Source of the DNA: Sphingobium sp. YR768
GTDB lineage: Bacteria; Pseudomonadota; Alphaproteobacteria; Sphingomonadales; Sphingomonadaceae
DNA: 64,000 nt
Direction of reading: 5' to 3'
Assembly (NCBI RefSeq): GCF_900111125.1
Contig: NZ_FOGE01000002.1
Location: 372,001-436,000 of the forward strand
In this document: positions 56,329-64,000 of the stretch, one piece after another
How positions within the stretch are numbered: the stretch's first letter is position 1
Layout of the letters: each line of letters opens with the position of its first letter
Position numbers and translations under genes: made by a program
Notes under the pieces: generated by a model
What the model saw: only the letters and a program-made list of their open reading frames with translations
Databases searched by the model: none
What the model was told of the DNA's origin: nothing

Positions 56329-56461
56329 CGCGCGCTTATGCCATGGGTGCAGGCATGCGGCGATGGCCGATCGCGTGGGAATGGATTGTGAGGTGGCATG
56401 GACATGTTCGAGCGTGGTTGGATGGCGGATTTGGGTACGGAGCAAACATAAATGATACTGC

Positions 56462-56890
56462 TTAGTCAGATGCCCGAATTACCGCTTCCTTGAGGGTGAA
56501 CGTGACGTTTCCTTGCTCAAAGGAGACGATCCCAATGCATGTGCAGCGAGGCACCTTGCCGACTGCACCCGCAATCCAAGTCTGAGATGAGAGCTTCGCT
56601 AGTTCTGGAAAGCCGTCGAGCCGAGAACCGGTAGGCAGTGCAATATCAAGCAGGCCCGTTCCGTCAACGGGGTCAACACATCCGTAGTCTTGAAGAAAAT
56701 AGCCATATTCGAAGTCGTAGTGAGCGGCCGCCGTGATACTAACGAAGTAAGTGCCGTGACGACCATGTGCAGCCATAGTCTTTAACTCGCATACGGTTCT
56801 CGTCGTCGGTGCCGTCTCTGCCGTGCCCGCTGGCGTAGCTGTCGCGCCGATCAGGAGCGGAAAGGATGCAAAGAGCGCGATGAGCCTCAT
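56462..56890 (-). CDS. Hypothetical secreted protein
   Basis: The 142-residue protein has a signal peptide (MRLIALFASFPLLIGATATPAG) and four Cys in the mature part (TVCELK, YGCVDP, PRCTCIG). I recognise no family. Base composition is lower in GC than its neighbours, so it may have been acquired. Next to the GIY-YIG element. Confidence 0.65.
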   Translation of the reverse strand: MRLIALFASFPLLIGATATPAGTAETAPTTRTVCELKTMAAHGRHGTYFVSITAAAHYDFEYGYFLQDYGCVDPVDGTGLLDIALPTGSRLDGFPELAKLSSQTWIAGAVGKVPRCTCIGIVSFEQGNVTFTLKEAVIRASD

Positions 56891-56948
56891 ACCACATCTT
56901 TGCTGAAGTGGCGAACGGCAGCAAGTAGTCGTGGACAGACTTTCTTAT

Positions 56949-57324
56949 CGTCATGCCAGCGAAGGCTGGCATCTCAGGCGGAGGCGCGTCACGATAGGGC
57001 ATGGCGCGTGGCGGCTACACCTATATCATGACGAACAAGGCAAGAGGCGTTCTTTACATCGGCGTCACGGCCGATCTGGTCGCACGCCTATTACAGCACC
57101 GGAACGGCACAGGTTCGATCTTCTGCAAGAAATACGGCCTTACGCAGCTCGTTCTTGCGGAACATCATGACGACATCAGCTTTGCCATTGCTCGCGAAAA
57201 GGCTCTCAAGGCGTGGAAGCGCGAATGGAAAATACGGCTCATCGAAGAAAGCAATCCCGATTGGCGCGATATTTCAGACCTTATCCTCTGACCGCCTGAG
57301 ACCCCAGCTTTCGCTGGGGTGACG
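56949..57324 (+). mobile_element. GIY-YIG gene bracketed by 33-bp inverted repeats
   Basis: The left end (56949-56981) and the inverted right end (57292-57324) match at 28 of 33 positions. Each has an internal hairpin: GCCAGCGAAGGCTGGC on the left, CCCCAGCTTTCGCTGGGG on the right. Only the GIY-YIG gene lies inside, its stop abutting the right end. Mobility is inferred from layout. Confidence 0.65.
57001..57291 (+). CDS. Small GIY-YIG family nuclease
   Basis: The 96-residue protein is a single GIY-YIG domain: GGYTYIMTNKARGVLYIGVT (the two aromatic motifs), LVARLLQHRNG (catalytic Arg), and AIAREKALKAWKREWKIRLIE (catalytic Glu region). Such stand-alone URI-type nucleases are frequent in proteobacteria. 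AGGG precedes the ATG. Confidence 0.9.
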   Translation: MARGGYTYIMTNKARGVLYIGVTADLVARLLQHRNGTGSIFCKKYGLTQLVLAEHHDDISFAIAREKALKAWKREWKIRLIEESNPDWRDISDLIL

Positions 57325-57373
57325 AGAAAGGGAAGTTGTTCCTGCATCAGCATGAAGTTCCACCATCCACCGC

Positions 57374-57592
57374 CTAAACAGCGCTGAGTTCGGAGCGCAG
57401 TTTAAGGACTTCGCCGCCGCTGTCGACATGGATCAGATAGGCGGGGTCGGCGGGCGTTCCGTTGCGGCGGACCAGCGTGCCTTCGATCGTGCGTTCGACA
57501 TGGCGGTCGAATCGCTCGGTGATCCGTCCACGGCCGACGCCTTGCCCCCAATTCCACCTGACCCGCATTCCTTTACGGAAAATCCTGGTCAT
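57374..57592 (-). CDS. DUF2945/HVA1 TUDOR-like small protein
   Basis: The 72-residue protein (MTRIFRKGMRVRWNWGQGVG...) matches the DUF2945 pattern: GxxVxWxxGxGxxxGxIxE, TIEGTLVRRNGTPADPAYLI and GGEVLKLRSEL. AGGAG lies upstream of the ATG at 57592; the long frame further upstream is spurious. Divergent from the glycosyltransferase gene. Function unknown. Confidence 0.83.
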   Translation of the reverse strand: MTRIFRKGMRVRWNWGQGVGRGRITERFDRHVERTIEGTLVRRNGTPADPAYLIHVDSGGEVLKLRSELSAV

Positions 57593-57717
57593 CGGGGCAT
57601 CCTCTCCTTTTTGCGGGGCAACTGCATCGGCCGGCTTTCCGAGCCTGCAAATGCCAAATTCCCAAGCACTTATATGGTTCCCTTGGGTTTTCGCGCGTCT
57701 TGGGCTAAGGGGCGCCG

Positions 57718-58896
57718 ATGGATGCATCCGGCCTTCGCGTCGCCCTGTTCAGTGGCAACTATAATTATGTGCGTGACGGCGCCAATCAGGCGCTCAACCG
57801 CTTCGTCACCTATCTGCTCAAGCAGGGGGCGACCGTGCGCGTCTATTCGCCGACCACCGACACCCCGGCTTTCGAGCCTGCGGGCGATCTGGTGAGCGCG
57901 CCTTCCTTTGCCGTGCCGGGGCGCAAGGAATATCGCGTGCCGCATCGGTTGTCGGCCAAACTGCGCCGCGATCTCAAGGCGTTCCAGCCCAATCTGGTCC
58001 ATGTGTCCAGCCCCGATCCGCTGGGCCATCGCGCGGTCAGCTGGGCGCGGGACCATGGCCTGCCGGCCGTGGCGTCCGTGCATACCCGGTTCGAAACCTA
58101 TCCGCGCTATTATGGGCTGGCCTTTCTGGAGCCGCTGATCCTGTCCATCCTGCGTCGCTTCTATCGCCGCTGCGACGCGATCGTCGCGCCGTCCGAATCG
58201 ATGGCGCAACTGCTGCGCGACCAGCGGATGAATTATGATGTCGGCATCTGGACGCGCGGCATCGACCGGGAGATTTTCAATCCGGACCGCCGCGACATGG
58301 AATGGCGGCGATCGCTGGGAATCGGCGACGATGCGCCAACGATCGGCTTTATCGGCCGGCTGGTGATGGAAAAGGGGCTGGACGTATTTTCCGACACGAT
58401 CGACCAGCTCGGCGCGCGGCAGGTGCAGCATAAGGTGCTGATCGTGGGCGAAGGCCCGGCGCGCGAATGGTTCCAGAACCGTTTGCCCAATGCGGTCTTC
58501 ACCGGCTTCCAGAAAGGCCCCGATCTGGGCCGCGCGGTCGCCAGCATGGACATGTTGTTCAACCCGTCGGTGACCGAGACGTTCGGCAATGTGACGCTGG
58601 AGGCGATGGCGTGCGGCCTGCCGACCGTGGCGGCGCGGGCGACCGGCAGCGAGAGCCTTGTCACCGAAGGCGTGACCGGCCGGCTGATCCGCCCCGGCGC
58701 GATCGGCGATTTTGCCGATGCGCTTGAGGCCTATTGTCTGGATGGCGATGCCCGGCACGCGGCGGGACAGGCGGCACAGCGGCGCGCGGAACGCAATGGA
58801 TGGGATCAGGTCAATCAGGCGCTGGTCGACACCTATCTGCGCGTCATCCGCCAGCGCGCGCAGGGCCTGTCGCCGCGATCCAGCCCTGTTCCATAA
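57718..58896 (+). CDS. GT4-family glycosyltransferase
   Basis: The 392-residue protein is a GT-B glycosyltransferase: N-terminal VALFSGNYNYVRDGANQALNR, HVSSPDPLGHRAV, and the nucleotide-sugar site GFIGRLVMEKGLDVF, with the C-terminal E-x7-E in SVTETFGNVTLEAMACGLPTV. It resembles mannosyl or sulfoquinovosyl transferases of the MgtA/SqdX group. Acceptor not evident. Confidence 0.9.
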   Translation: MDASGLRVALFSGNYNYVRDGANQALNRFVTYLLKQGATVRVYSPTTDTPAFEPAGDLVSAPSFAVPGRKEYRVPHRLSAKLRRDLKAFQPNLVHVSSPDPLGHRAVSWARDHGLPAVASVHTRFETYPRYYGLAFLEPLILSILRRFYRRCDAIVAPSESMAQLLRDQRMNYDVGIWTRGIDREIFNPDRRDMEWRRSLGIGDDAPTIGFIGRLVMEKGLDVFSDTIDQLGARQVQHKVLIVGEGPAREWFQNRLPNAVFTGFQKGPDLGRAVASMDMLFNPSVTETFGNVTLEAMACGLPTVAARATGSESLVTEGVTGRLIRPGAIGDFADALEAYCLDGDARHAAGQAAQRRAERNGWDQVNQALVDTYLRVIRQRAQGLSPRSSPVP

Positions 58897-58916
58897 TTCA
58901 GCCTATTCCCTATATT

Positions 58917-58994
58917 CCGTTCGGGCTGAGCCTGTCGAAGCCCCGCATTTTTTCCACAGAAAGAACGGCCCTTCGACAGGCTCAGGGCGAACGG
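58917..58994. repeat. REP-like palindrome (PFALSLSKG type)
   Basis: CCGTTCGGGCTGAGCCTGTC and GACAGGCTCAGGGCGAACGG face each other, separated by about 38 bases. It ends seven bases before the rarA ATG, so the rarA ribosome site lies at its right edge. Confidence 0.9.
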
Positions 58995-59001
58995 TGAGAG
59001 A

Positions 59002-60312
59002 ATGAGCGATCTGTTCGCAGACCAGCAGCAGCCGGAGACTATCGAAGCCGCCCCTCTTGCCGACCGGCTGCGCCCGCGCACCCTGGCCGATGTGGTCGGG
59101 CAGGAGCATCTGACCGGGCCGGAGGGGGCTATCGGCCGGATGGTGGCGGCGGGGCGGCTGTCCTCCATCATCTTCTGGGGGCCGCCGGGCACGGGCAAGA
59201 CGACGATATCGCGCCTGCTGGCCGATGCGGTGGGGATGCGCTTCGCGCCGATCTCCGCCGTCTTTTCCGGTGTCGCCGACCTCAAGAAAGTATTCGCCGC
59301 CGCGAAGGACCATGCCCGGCTGGGCGAAAAGACCCTGCTGTTCGTGGACGAAATCCATCGCTTCAACCGAGCGCAACAGGACGGCTTCCTGCCCTTCGTC
59401 GAGGACGGCACGGTCACGCTGGTCGGAGCAACCACCGAAAATCCCAGTTTCGAGCTGAACGCGGCGCTGTTGTCACGCGCGCAGGTGCTGATCCTGCGGC
59501 GGCTGGATGCGAGCGCGCTGGAGCAATTGCTGGACCGGGCGGAGGCGCTGACGGGCAGGCCCCTGCCGCTCGATCCCGCCGCGCGGGAAGCCTTGCTGGC
59601 CAGCGCGGACGGCGACGGGCGCTTCCTGCTCAATCAGGTCGAGACGCTCTATTCGATCGATATCCCCGCGCCGCTCGATCCGGCGGGCCTGTCCGCCCTG
59701 CTGCACCGCCGGGTCGCGGTGTATGACAAGGATCGGGAGGGACATTATAACCTGATCTCCGCGCTGCATAAATCGTTGCGCGGGTCCGATCCGCAGGCGG
59801 CGCTCTATTATATGGCGCGGATGCTGACGGCGGGGGAAGAGCCGTTGTATGTGCTGCGGCGGCTGGTGCGCTTTGCGACCGAGGATATTGGCCTCGCCGA
59901 TCCGCAGGCGGTGGTGCAATGTCTGGCGGCCAAGGATGCTTATGAATTTCTGGGATCGCCGGAGGGGGAATTGGCGATCGTGCAGGCCTGCCTCTATTGC
60001 GCGACGGCGCCCAAATCGAACGCGGCCTATATGGCGATGAAGGCGTCGTTCAAATCGGCGCGCGAGACCGGATCGCTGATGCCGCCGATGAACATCGTCA
60101 ACGCGCCCACCAAGCTGATGAAGCAGGTCGGCTATGGCACGGGCTATCAATATGACCATGATGCCGAGGGCGGTTTTTCCGGCGCCAATTACTGGCCGGA
60201 GGAGATGAGCCCGCAGACCTTTTATGCGCCGTCCGATCGCGGGTTCGAGGCGCGGATTGCCGAGCGCATCGCCTATTGGAACAAGCTGCGGGCGGAGCGC
60301 GGCGCGGCGTGA
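59002..60312 (+). CDS. rarA: Replication-associated recombination protein A (RarA/MgsA AAA+ ATPase)
   Basis: The 436-residue AAA+ protein has PLADRLRPRTLADVVGQEHL, Walker A FWGPPGTGKTTISRLL, Walker B TLLFVDEIHRFN, sensor TTENPSFELNAALLSR, and the MgsA C-terminal domain (GYQYDHDAEGGFSGANYWPE). It acts at stalled replication forks. Its stop overlaps the GTG start of the next gene. Confidence 0.96.
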   Translation: MSDLFADQQQPETIEAAPLADRLRPRTLADVVGQEHLTGPEGAIGRMVAAGRLSSIIFWGPPGTGKTTISRLLADAVGMRFAPISAVFSGVADLKKVFAAAKDHARLGEKTLLFVDEIHRFNRAQQDGFLPFVEDGTVTLVGATTENPSFELNAALLSRAQVLILRRLDASALEQLLDRAEALTGRPLPLDPAAREALLASADGDGRFLLNQVETLYSIDIPAPLDPAGLSALLHRRVAVYDKDREGHYNLISALHKSLRGSDPQAALYYMARMLTAGEEPLYVLRRLVRFATEDIGLADPQAVVQCLAAKDAYEFLGSPEGELAIVQACLYCATAPKSNAAYMAMKASFKSARETGSLMPPMNIVNAPTKLMKQVGYGTGYQYDHDAEGGFSGANYWPEEMSPQTFYAPSDRGFEARIAERIAYWNKLRAERGAA

Positions 60313-61166
60313 CGCCGGGCTTTGCGCGCTTCGCCGCGATCGACTGGTCCGGCGCGAAGGGCGCACGACACAAGGGGGTCGCAGTCGCGCTGTGCGAGGC
60401 GGGGGATGCGCTGCCCCGGCTGGTGTCCCCGCCCGATCGCCTCTGGTCGCGGCAGGCGGTGGCCGACTGGCTGATCGATATGGCGGGCGAGGCTCCTACC
60501 CTGTTCGGCTTCGACTTCAGCTTCGCCCCGCCCTTCATCGCGCGGGGCAGCTATCTGCCCGGCGATGCTGTGCCGCAGGATGGGCCGGGCTTCTGGGCCT
60601 ATGTCGATGCGATTTGCGACGATGTGGATCTGGGCGCGGCCAGCCTGCTGGAGGTCGCGCATCGGCGCCATTTCTATTTCGGCAAGGCGGATGGGGTGAA
60701 GGCGGCCTTCATGCACAACCGGGCGTGCGAGGCGCTGTATAATGCGGGCGGCGGGGGGAAGCCCTCCACCGTCTACGATGCGATCGGCGCGGCGCAGGTG
60801 GCCAAGGCGAGCTTTGCGGGCATGCGCATGCTGCACCATGTGCGGCCGCATGTGCCGGTCTGGCCATTCGATCCGGTGCCGGATGCGGGATCGCTGGTGG
60901 TGGAAATCTATACCAGCATCGCCGCGCGGGCCGCCGGTCGGCCTAGGGGACGCAGCAAGATGCGGGATCTGACGGCGCTCAATGATGCGCTGACGGCGCT
61001 GGGATCGGCGCCGCATGAAGGCGCGATGCCCGATGATCATGGCGCGGATGCGATCGTCACCGCCGCGTGGATGCGGCGCGCGGCGGCGCAGGCGGATCAT
61101 TGGGCGCCCGGCGCGATGACCGCGCAGATCGCGCGCAGCGAAGGCTGGACCTTCGGCGTCACCTGA
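60309..61166 (+). CDS. DUF429-like protein (RNase H-fold predicted)
   Basis: The 285-residue protein opens with FARFAAIDWSGAKGARHKGV and has GFDFSFAPPF and DDHGADAIVTAAWM, which resemble the Asp-containing strands of the DUF429 family. The start is GTG at 60309, overlapping the rarA TGA; so translation is coupled. Function unknown, but the link with rarA hints at DNA metabolism. Confidence 0.7.
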   Translation: MTPGFARFAAIDWSGAKGARHKGVAVALCEAGDALPRLVSPPDRLWSRQAVADWLIDMAGEAPTLFGFDFSFAPPFIARGSYLPGDAVPQDGPGFWAYVDAICDDVDLGAASLLEVAHRRHFYFGKADGVKAAFMHNRACEALYNAGGGGKPSTVYDAIGAAQVAKASFAGMRMLHHVRPHVPVWPFDPVPDAGSLVVEIYTSIAARAAGRPRGRSKMRDLTALNDALTALGSAPHEGAMPDDHGADAIVTAAWMRRAAAQADHWAPGAMTAQIARSEGWTFGVT

Positions 61167-61263
61167 AGCCGGGCAAGGGTTTTCGGCCCATTATGCACCC
61201 GCCATATTTTGACGGGGCAATTCGTTGACTGGACCTGAACGCCGCTCTATGTGCGGCCTTCAG

Positions 61264-61339
<76 letters not shown>

Positions 61340-61352
61340 TTGTTTTTTGGCC

Positions 61353-62867
61353 TCAAGCGCCGGCGCGGGCCGGGAACAGGCGGCGCCAGCCGATCGTCAC
61401 GCCGCTGATCGAAATGATCAGGCCAGCGCCGGACAATATCCACACCAGAATATGCCGCAGCGGCGGCCACCGGAGCAGCCAGGGAAAGTCCAGGCTGTGC
61501 AGGGCGTTGAACAGCCAGCGATAGCTGCGCCCGCCCGACCCGACCTGCCCCAGCAGCGCGCCGGTCGCCGGATCGATATGCAGCCAGCTCTGCGCCGCAT
61601 CGTCGAACTTCAGCCGCAGGACGGGCAGCGGACGATCATCGTCGCGCGGATCGCCAGTAGAGTACCAGTAACGGTCCGGCTGCTCCAGCAGATCGACGCC
61701 GGTAAGCGCCGCGCGCGGCATCGCATGGCGCGCCATGGTGAGGATGCGATCCCGGCTGAGCATCATCGGTTGGGCGGTTACGCCATCGATCAGGCGCGGT
61801 CGTCCCCTGCCCCACAGGGTAATGATCGGTTGCCCACCCAGCCAGCCGAAGCGGACTTCGCGCATGCCCCTCCCCGCCTGCGCCAGAGCGGCCAGATCGG
61901 TCGCGGGATAGTCGGGCCGCGCACCGGCATAGAGGCTGGCGACATCGCCCCGCCCCTTGTCCCGCAATCCGCCCCAGGGGCTCATCGACAGCCAGCCGCT
62001 CGCTATCCAGGTGACGAGGAACAGGCCGCCGACAAGACCGGCGACATGATGCCATTTCATCCAGCCGCGATAGGGGCTGACCGATCCCGATTTGTAGCGG
62101 CGCCTGAACCGCGCCCGCAGCAGGCCGATCCATATCCCCGCCAGCGCGCCCAGCAACCCTATGCCGGACGTCCACAATACGGTCTGACGCCATGGCTCCT
62201 GAAACACGCGAAGCGCTTCGAAATAGATCCAGTGCGGCACTGCGCCCAGCCAGTTCCAGAAGCGTTCATGCGCGGTGGTGTTTTGCACCACCTCCCCGGT
62301 TTGCTGGCTGACATAGATGTCGGACGATGCCGCATCAGCCGTGCGCACCCGCCAGAAGGGCGCCATCGCCTTATAGGCGCGGGTGACGACCCATTGATCA
62401 TGATCGACCGGATCGACCGACAGAGCGGGCGCGCCCGTGAGGGTGGAGGCGATCGTAGCGGCGCGGGCGGCATCGACCGCGCGGATTTCGGCGCCGGTGC
62501 GCGCGGATAGGGCGCGCCGCCCATCCGGCATGACGATGCGATAGACCGGTTCCCCGCCGGTCACGCCGAGGCGCATTTCGGTGGGGGCGCCCGCCTCACC
62601 CAGCACCGCCAGCGCCCGGTCGGGCCCGACACGCACCTGTCGCCAGTCGATCGGCGCTGCGGTCGCCACCCGCTCCGCCGCGCGGAAGGAGGGGAAGGAC
62701 ACATAGAGCATCACCAGTCCCGACAGGAACCAGATGGCGAAGAACAGGCACAGGATGATGCCGGTCCAGCGGTGGAAAATATAGAGCCAGCGCTTCGTCG
62801 CCTTCCACAGCGCGGCGGGAACCGATGGTCCCCGCCACACCACACCGATCGCTTCAGAGCGCGACAT
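61353..62867 (-). CDS. PepSY-associated membrane protein (siderophore reductase-like)
   Basis: The 504-residue protein has four membrane helices (IFHRWTGIILCLFFAIWFLSG; GIGLLGALAGIWIGLL; HHVAGLVGGLFLVTWIASGW; ILVWILSGAGLIISISG) and periplasmic PepSY-like domains. Paired His in membrane segments could bind heme. It lies directly downstream of, and overlaps by 14 bp, a TonB siderophore receptor, the usual setting for proteins thought to help reduce ferric siderophores. Confidence 0.88.
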   Translation of the reverse strand: MSRSEAIGVVWRGPSVPAALWKATKRWLYIFHRWTGIILCLFFAIWFLSGLVMLYVSFPSFRAAERVATAAPIDWRQVRVGPDRALAVLGEAGAPTEMRLGVTGGEPVYRIVMPDGRRALSARTGAEIRAVDAARAATIASTLTGAPALSVDPVDHDQWVVTRAYKAMAPFWRVRTADAASSDIYVSQQTGEVVQNTTAHERFWNWLGAVPHWIYFEALRVFQEPWRQTVLWTSGIGLLGALAGIWIGLLRARFRRRYKSGSVSPYRGWMKWHHVAGLVGGLFLVTWIASGWLSMSPWGGLRDKGRGDVASLYAGARPDYPATDLAALAQAGRGMREVRFGWLGGQPIITLWGRGRPRLIDGVTAQPMMLSRDRILTMARHAMPRAALTGVDLLEQPDRYWYSTGDPRDDDRPLPVLRLKFDDAAQSWLHIDPATGALLGQVGSGGRSYRWLFNALHSLDFPWLLRWPPLRHILVWILSGAGLIISISGVTIGWRRLFPARAGA

Positions 62868-64000
62868 GGAGTGTCGCCTCCACCGTGCGCGGATCGCCCA
62901 GCACCCATTGGGTGCTGCCATAGGTGGCGCGCGCATAGGTCGTATCGAAGATATTGCGGACACGCAGAGCAACGCTTGCCCCGTCCACGAACTGCCAGCG
63001 CAGCCCTGCGTCGGTCAGCGTATAAGCCGGGACGACACGACTGTTCGCCGCATCCTGATAACGTTTGCCGACATAGCTGACGCCGCCGTCCAGCACCCAG
63101 CCCTTCATGAATTCCCAACTGACAAAGGCATTGGCCGTTTTCGTCGCGACATTGGTGGGGCGATTGCCGGCCCGCTGGAACAGAACGCCGCCCACGGATT
63201 CGGCGAAATCATCATAGCGGGCGCGCAGCAGCGATCCGTTCAGCGTGACGCTGAGATGATCGACCGGCTCCAGGAAGAGCGAGGCTTCTACCCCGCGCGA
63301 GCTTTGCTGGCCGACCTGCACCTGAATGGTCGGGATCAGCGGATCGGATGTCAGCAGCTTGCGCTTGACGATGTCATAGACGGCCAGCGTCCACTGGCCG
63401 CGCGATCCCCAGAAGATATGCTTGATCCCCGCTTCATATTGGCGACCGGTCGACAGGTCGAAATCGCTTTGCGCGACACTGGTGGACACCAGCGCGCCAA
63501 CCGGATCGGCCGCGGTCGCATATTGGCCATAGAGCGCCAGCGACGGGACGGGATTATAGACCGCGCCGACCCGCCATGTGACCGCGTCGGGCGTAGAGGT
63601 AAAATTATTCGCCGCATTCACATAGTCGGTCTTGGTGATTTCCGGCCGGTCATGGCGCAGGCCACCGACCAGCGAGAAGCGATCGCTGAACTTCAGCCGG
63701 TCTTCGGCAAAGATCGAATATTGGCGGATGCGGTTGGTGTAGCGGGCCTTCGTCGTCGCCGTGGACTGGTGGATGAACAGGCCCGGATCGGGATCGGCGG
63801 CGTCGACCAGTCGGGTCGCATTATTGCCGCTGTTGCTGACATTCTTGTAGCTGATGCGGTTGATGTCGAAGCCGACGACGAGGCTGTTTTCCAGTCCCCC
63901 CAGATCATGGTTCAGATTGGCGGTCGTTCGGTTCCCGGTCTGTTTCTGGATATGGTAGAGTTCCAGGAAACTGGATTGGCGCACCTGCGCCGCGCTGCCC
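62854..64000 (-). CDS. TonB-dependent siderophore receptor (partial, C-terminal part)
   Basis: About 381 residues of the C-terminal beta-barrel are present; the N-terminal plug lies beyond the right edge. Barrel strands such as FSLVGGLRHDRPEITK, PSLALYGQYATAADPVGA, QYEAGIKH and the ending YGSTQWVLGDPRTVEATLHV fit FhuE/FpvA-type receptors. It imports ferric siderophores with TonB energy. Forms an operon with the PepSY gene. Confidence 0.93.
   Translation of the reverse strand, partial: GSAAQVRQSSFLELYHIQKQTGNRTTANLNHDLGGLENSLVVGFDINRISYKNVSNSGNNATRLVDAADPDPGLFIHQSTATTKARYTNRIRQYSIFAEDRLKFSDRFSLVGGLRHDRPEITKTDYVNAANNFTSTPDAVTWRVGAVYNPVPSLALYGQYATAADPVGALVSTSVAQSDFDLSTGRQYEAGIKHIFWGSRGQWTLAVYDIVKRKLLTSDPLIPTIQVQVGQQSSRGVEASLFLEPVDHLSVTLNGSLLRARYDDFAESVGGVLFQRAGNRPTNVATKTANAFVSWEFMKGWVLDGGVSYVGKRYQDAANSRVVPAYTLTDAGLRWQFVDGASVALRVRNIFDTTYARATYGSTQWVLGDPRTVEATLHVAL

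Overview
The window looks like chromosomal DNA of a sphingomonad (Alphaproteobacteria, Sphingomonadaceae; Sphingobium or Sphingomonas-like). The evidence is the high GC content, the alphaproteobacterial general stress response module (PhyR, NepR, EcfG and a PhyP-type sensor), a ChpT-like phosphotransferase at the left edge, CIRCE-controlled groESL, and interspersed palindromes whose arms translate as [13 protein letters not shown] peptides. Most genes are housekeeping or metabolic. I see no prophage, transposase, CRISPR array or rRNA. One tRNA (Thr-TGT) is present.

Layout. 1-7 kb: chpT (partial), a JAMM metalloprotease, rluD, the heat-shock sigma factor rpoH, a class I amidotransferase, a secreted GH92 alpha-mannosidase coupled to a small LMW-type phosphatase, and a cyclase-family hydrolase. 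7-16 kb: acnA, a DUF885 protein, small stress-type proteins (DUF1328, DUF5818, PA2169 family), a D-2-hydroxyacid dehydrogenase, an SH3 protein and a short islet of unknown membrane ORFs. 16-21 kb: a coupled operon of a peptide (POT) transporter and two amidohydrolase-fold proteins; one of the two lacks the HxH metal motif and has a palindromic repeat inside its signal-peptide region. 21-29 kb: nitroreductase and GntR genes, then the XrtA/PEP-CTERM exopolysaccharide regulatory cassette (sugar transferase, PrsK kinase, PrsR sigma-54 activator, TPR protein), with no exosortase in view.

29-34 kb is the general stress response locus. phyR faces nepR-phyP. Downstream of phyR lies a 43-residue membrane protein gene, then ecfG, then an 87-residue membrane protein gene. 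The 43-residue and 87-residue genes are each preceded by a match to the EcfG promoter consensus (GGAAC-N16/17-CGTT). 34-39 kb: tgt, a DSF-synthase-like crotonase (RpfF type) next to a GGDEF-EAL protein, and a GNAT acetyltransferase whose 3' end lies in a 210-bp exact tandem duplication. 39-48 kb: groEL-groES with an RpoH-like promoter and CIRCE, a universal stress protein, yghU, an HxlR regulator facing an NAD(P)-binding protein, and pntAB. 48-54 kb: a fatty-acid beta-oxidation pair (thiolase and FadB-type fusion), then galE, a YbaK protein and 6-phosphogluconolactonase. 54-64 kb: an aminotransferase, a MOSC protein, a small GIY-YIG nuclease gene bracketed by 33-bp inverted repeats, a GT4 glycosyltransferase, rarA, a DUF429-like protein, tRNA-Thr, and a PepSY membrane protein downstream of a TonB-dependent siderophore receptor that runs off the right edge.

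Several families of palindromic repeats sit between genes, often between convergent genes, and are listed as separate features. All identifications come from reading motifs and sequence; no database search was possible. Long reading frames opposite acnA, groEL and fadB are treated as high-GC antisense shadows.
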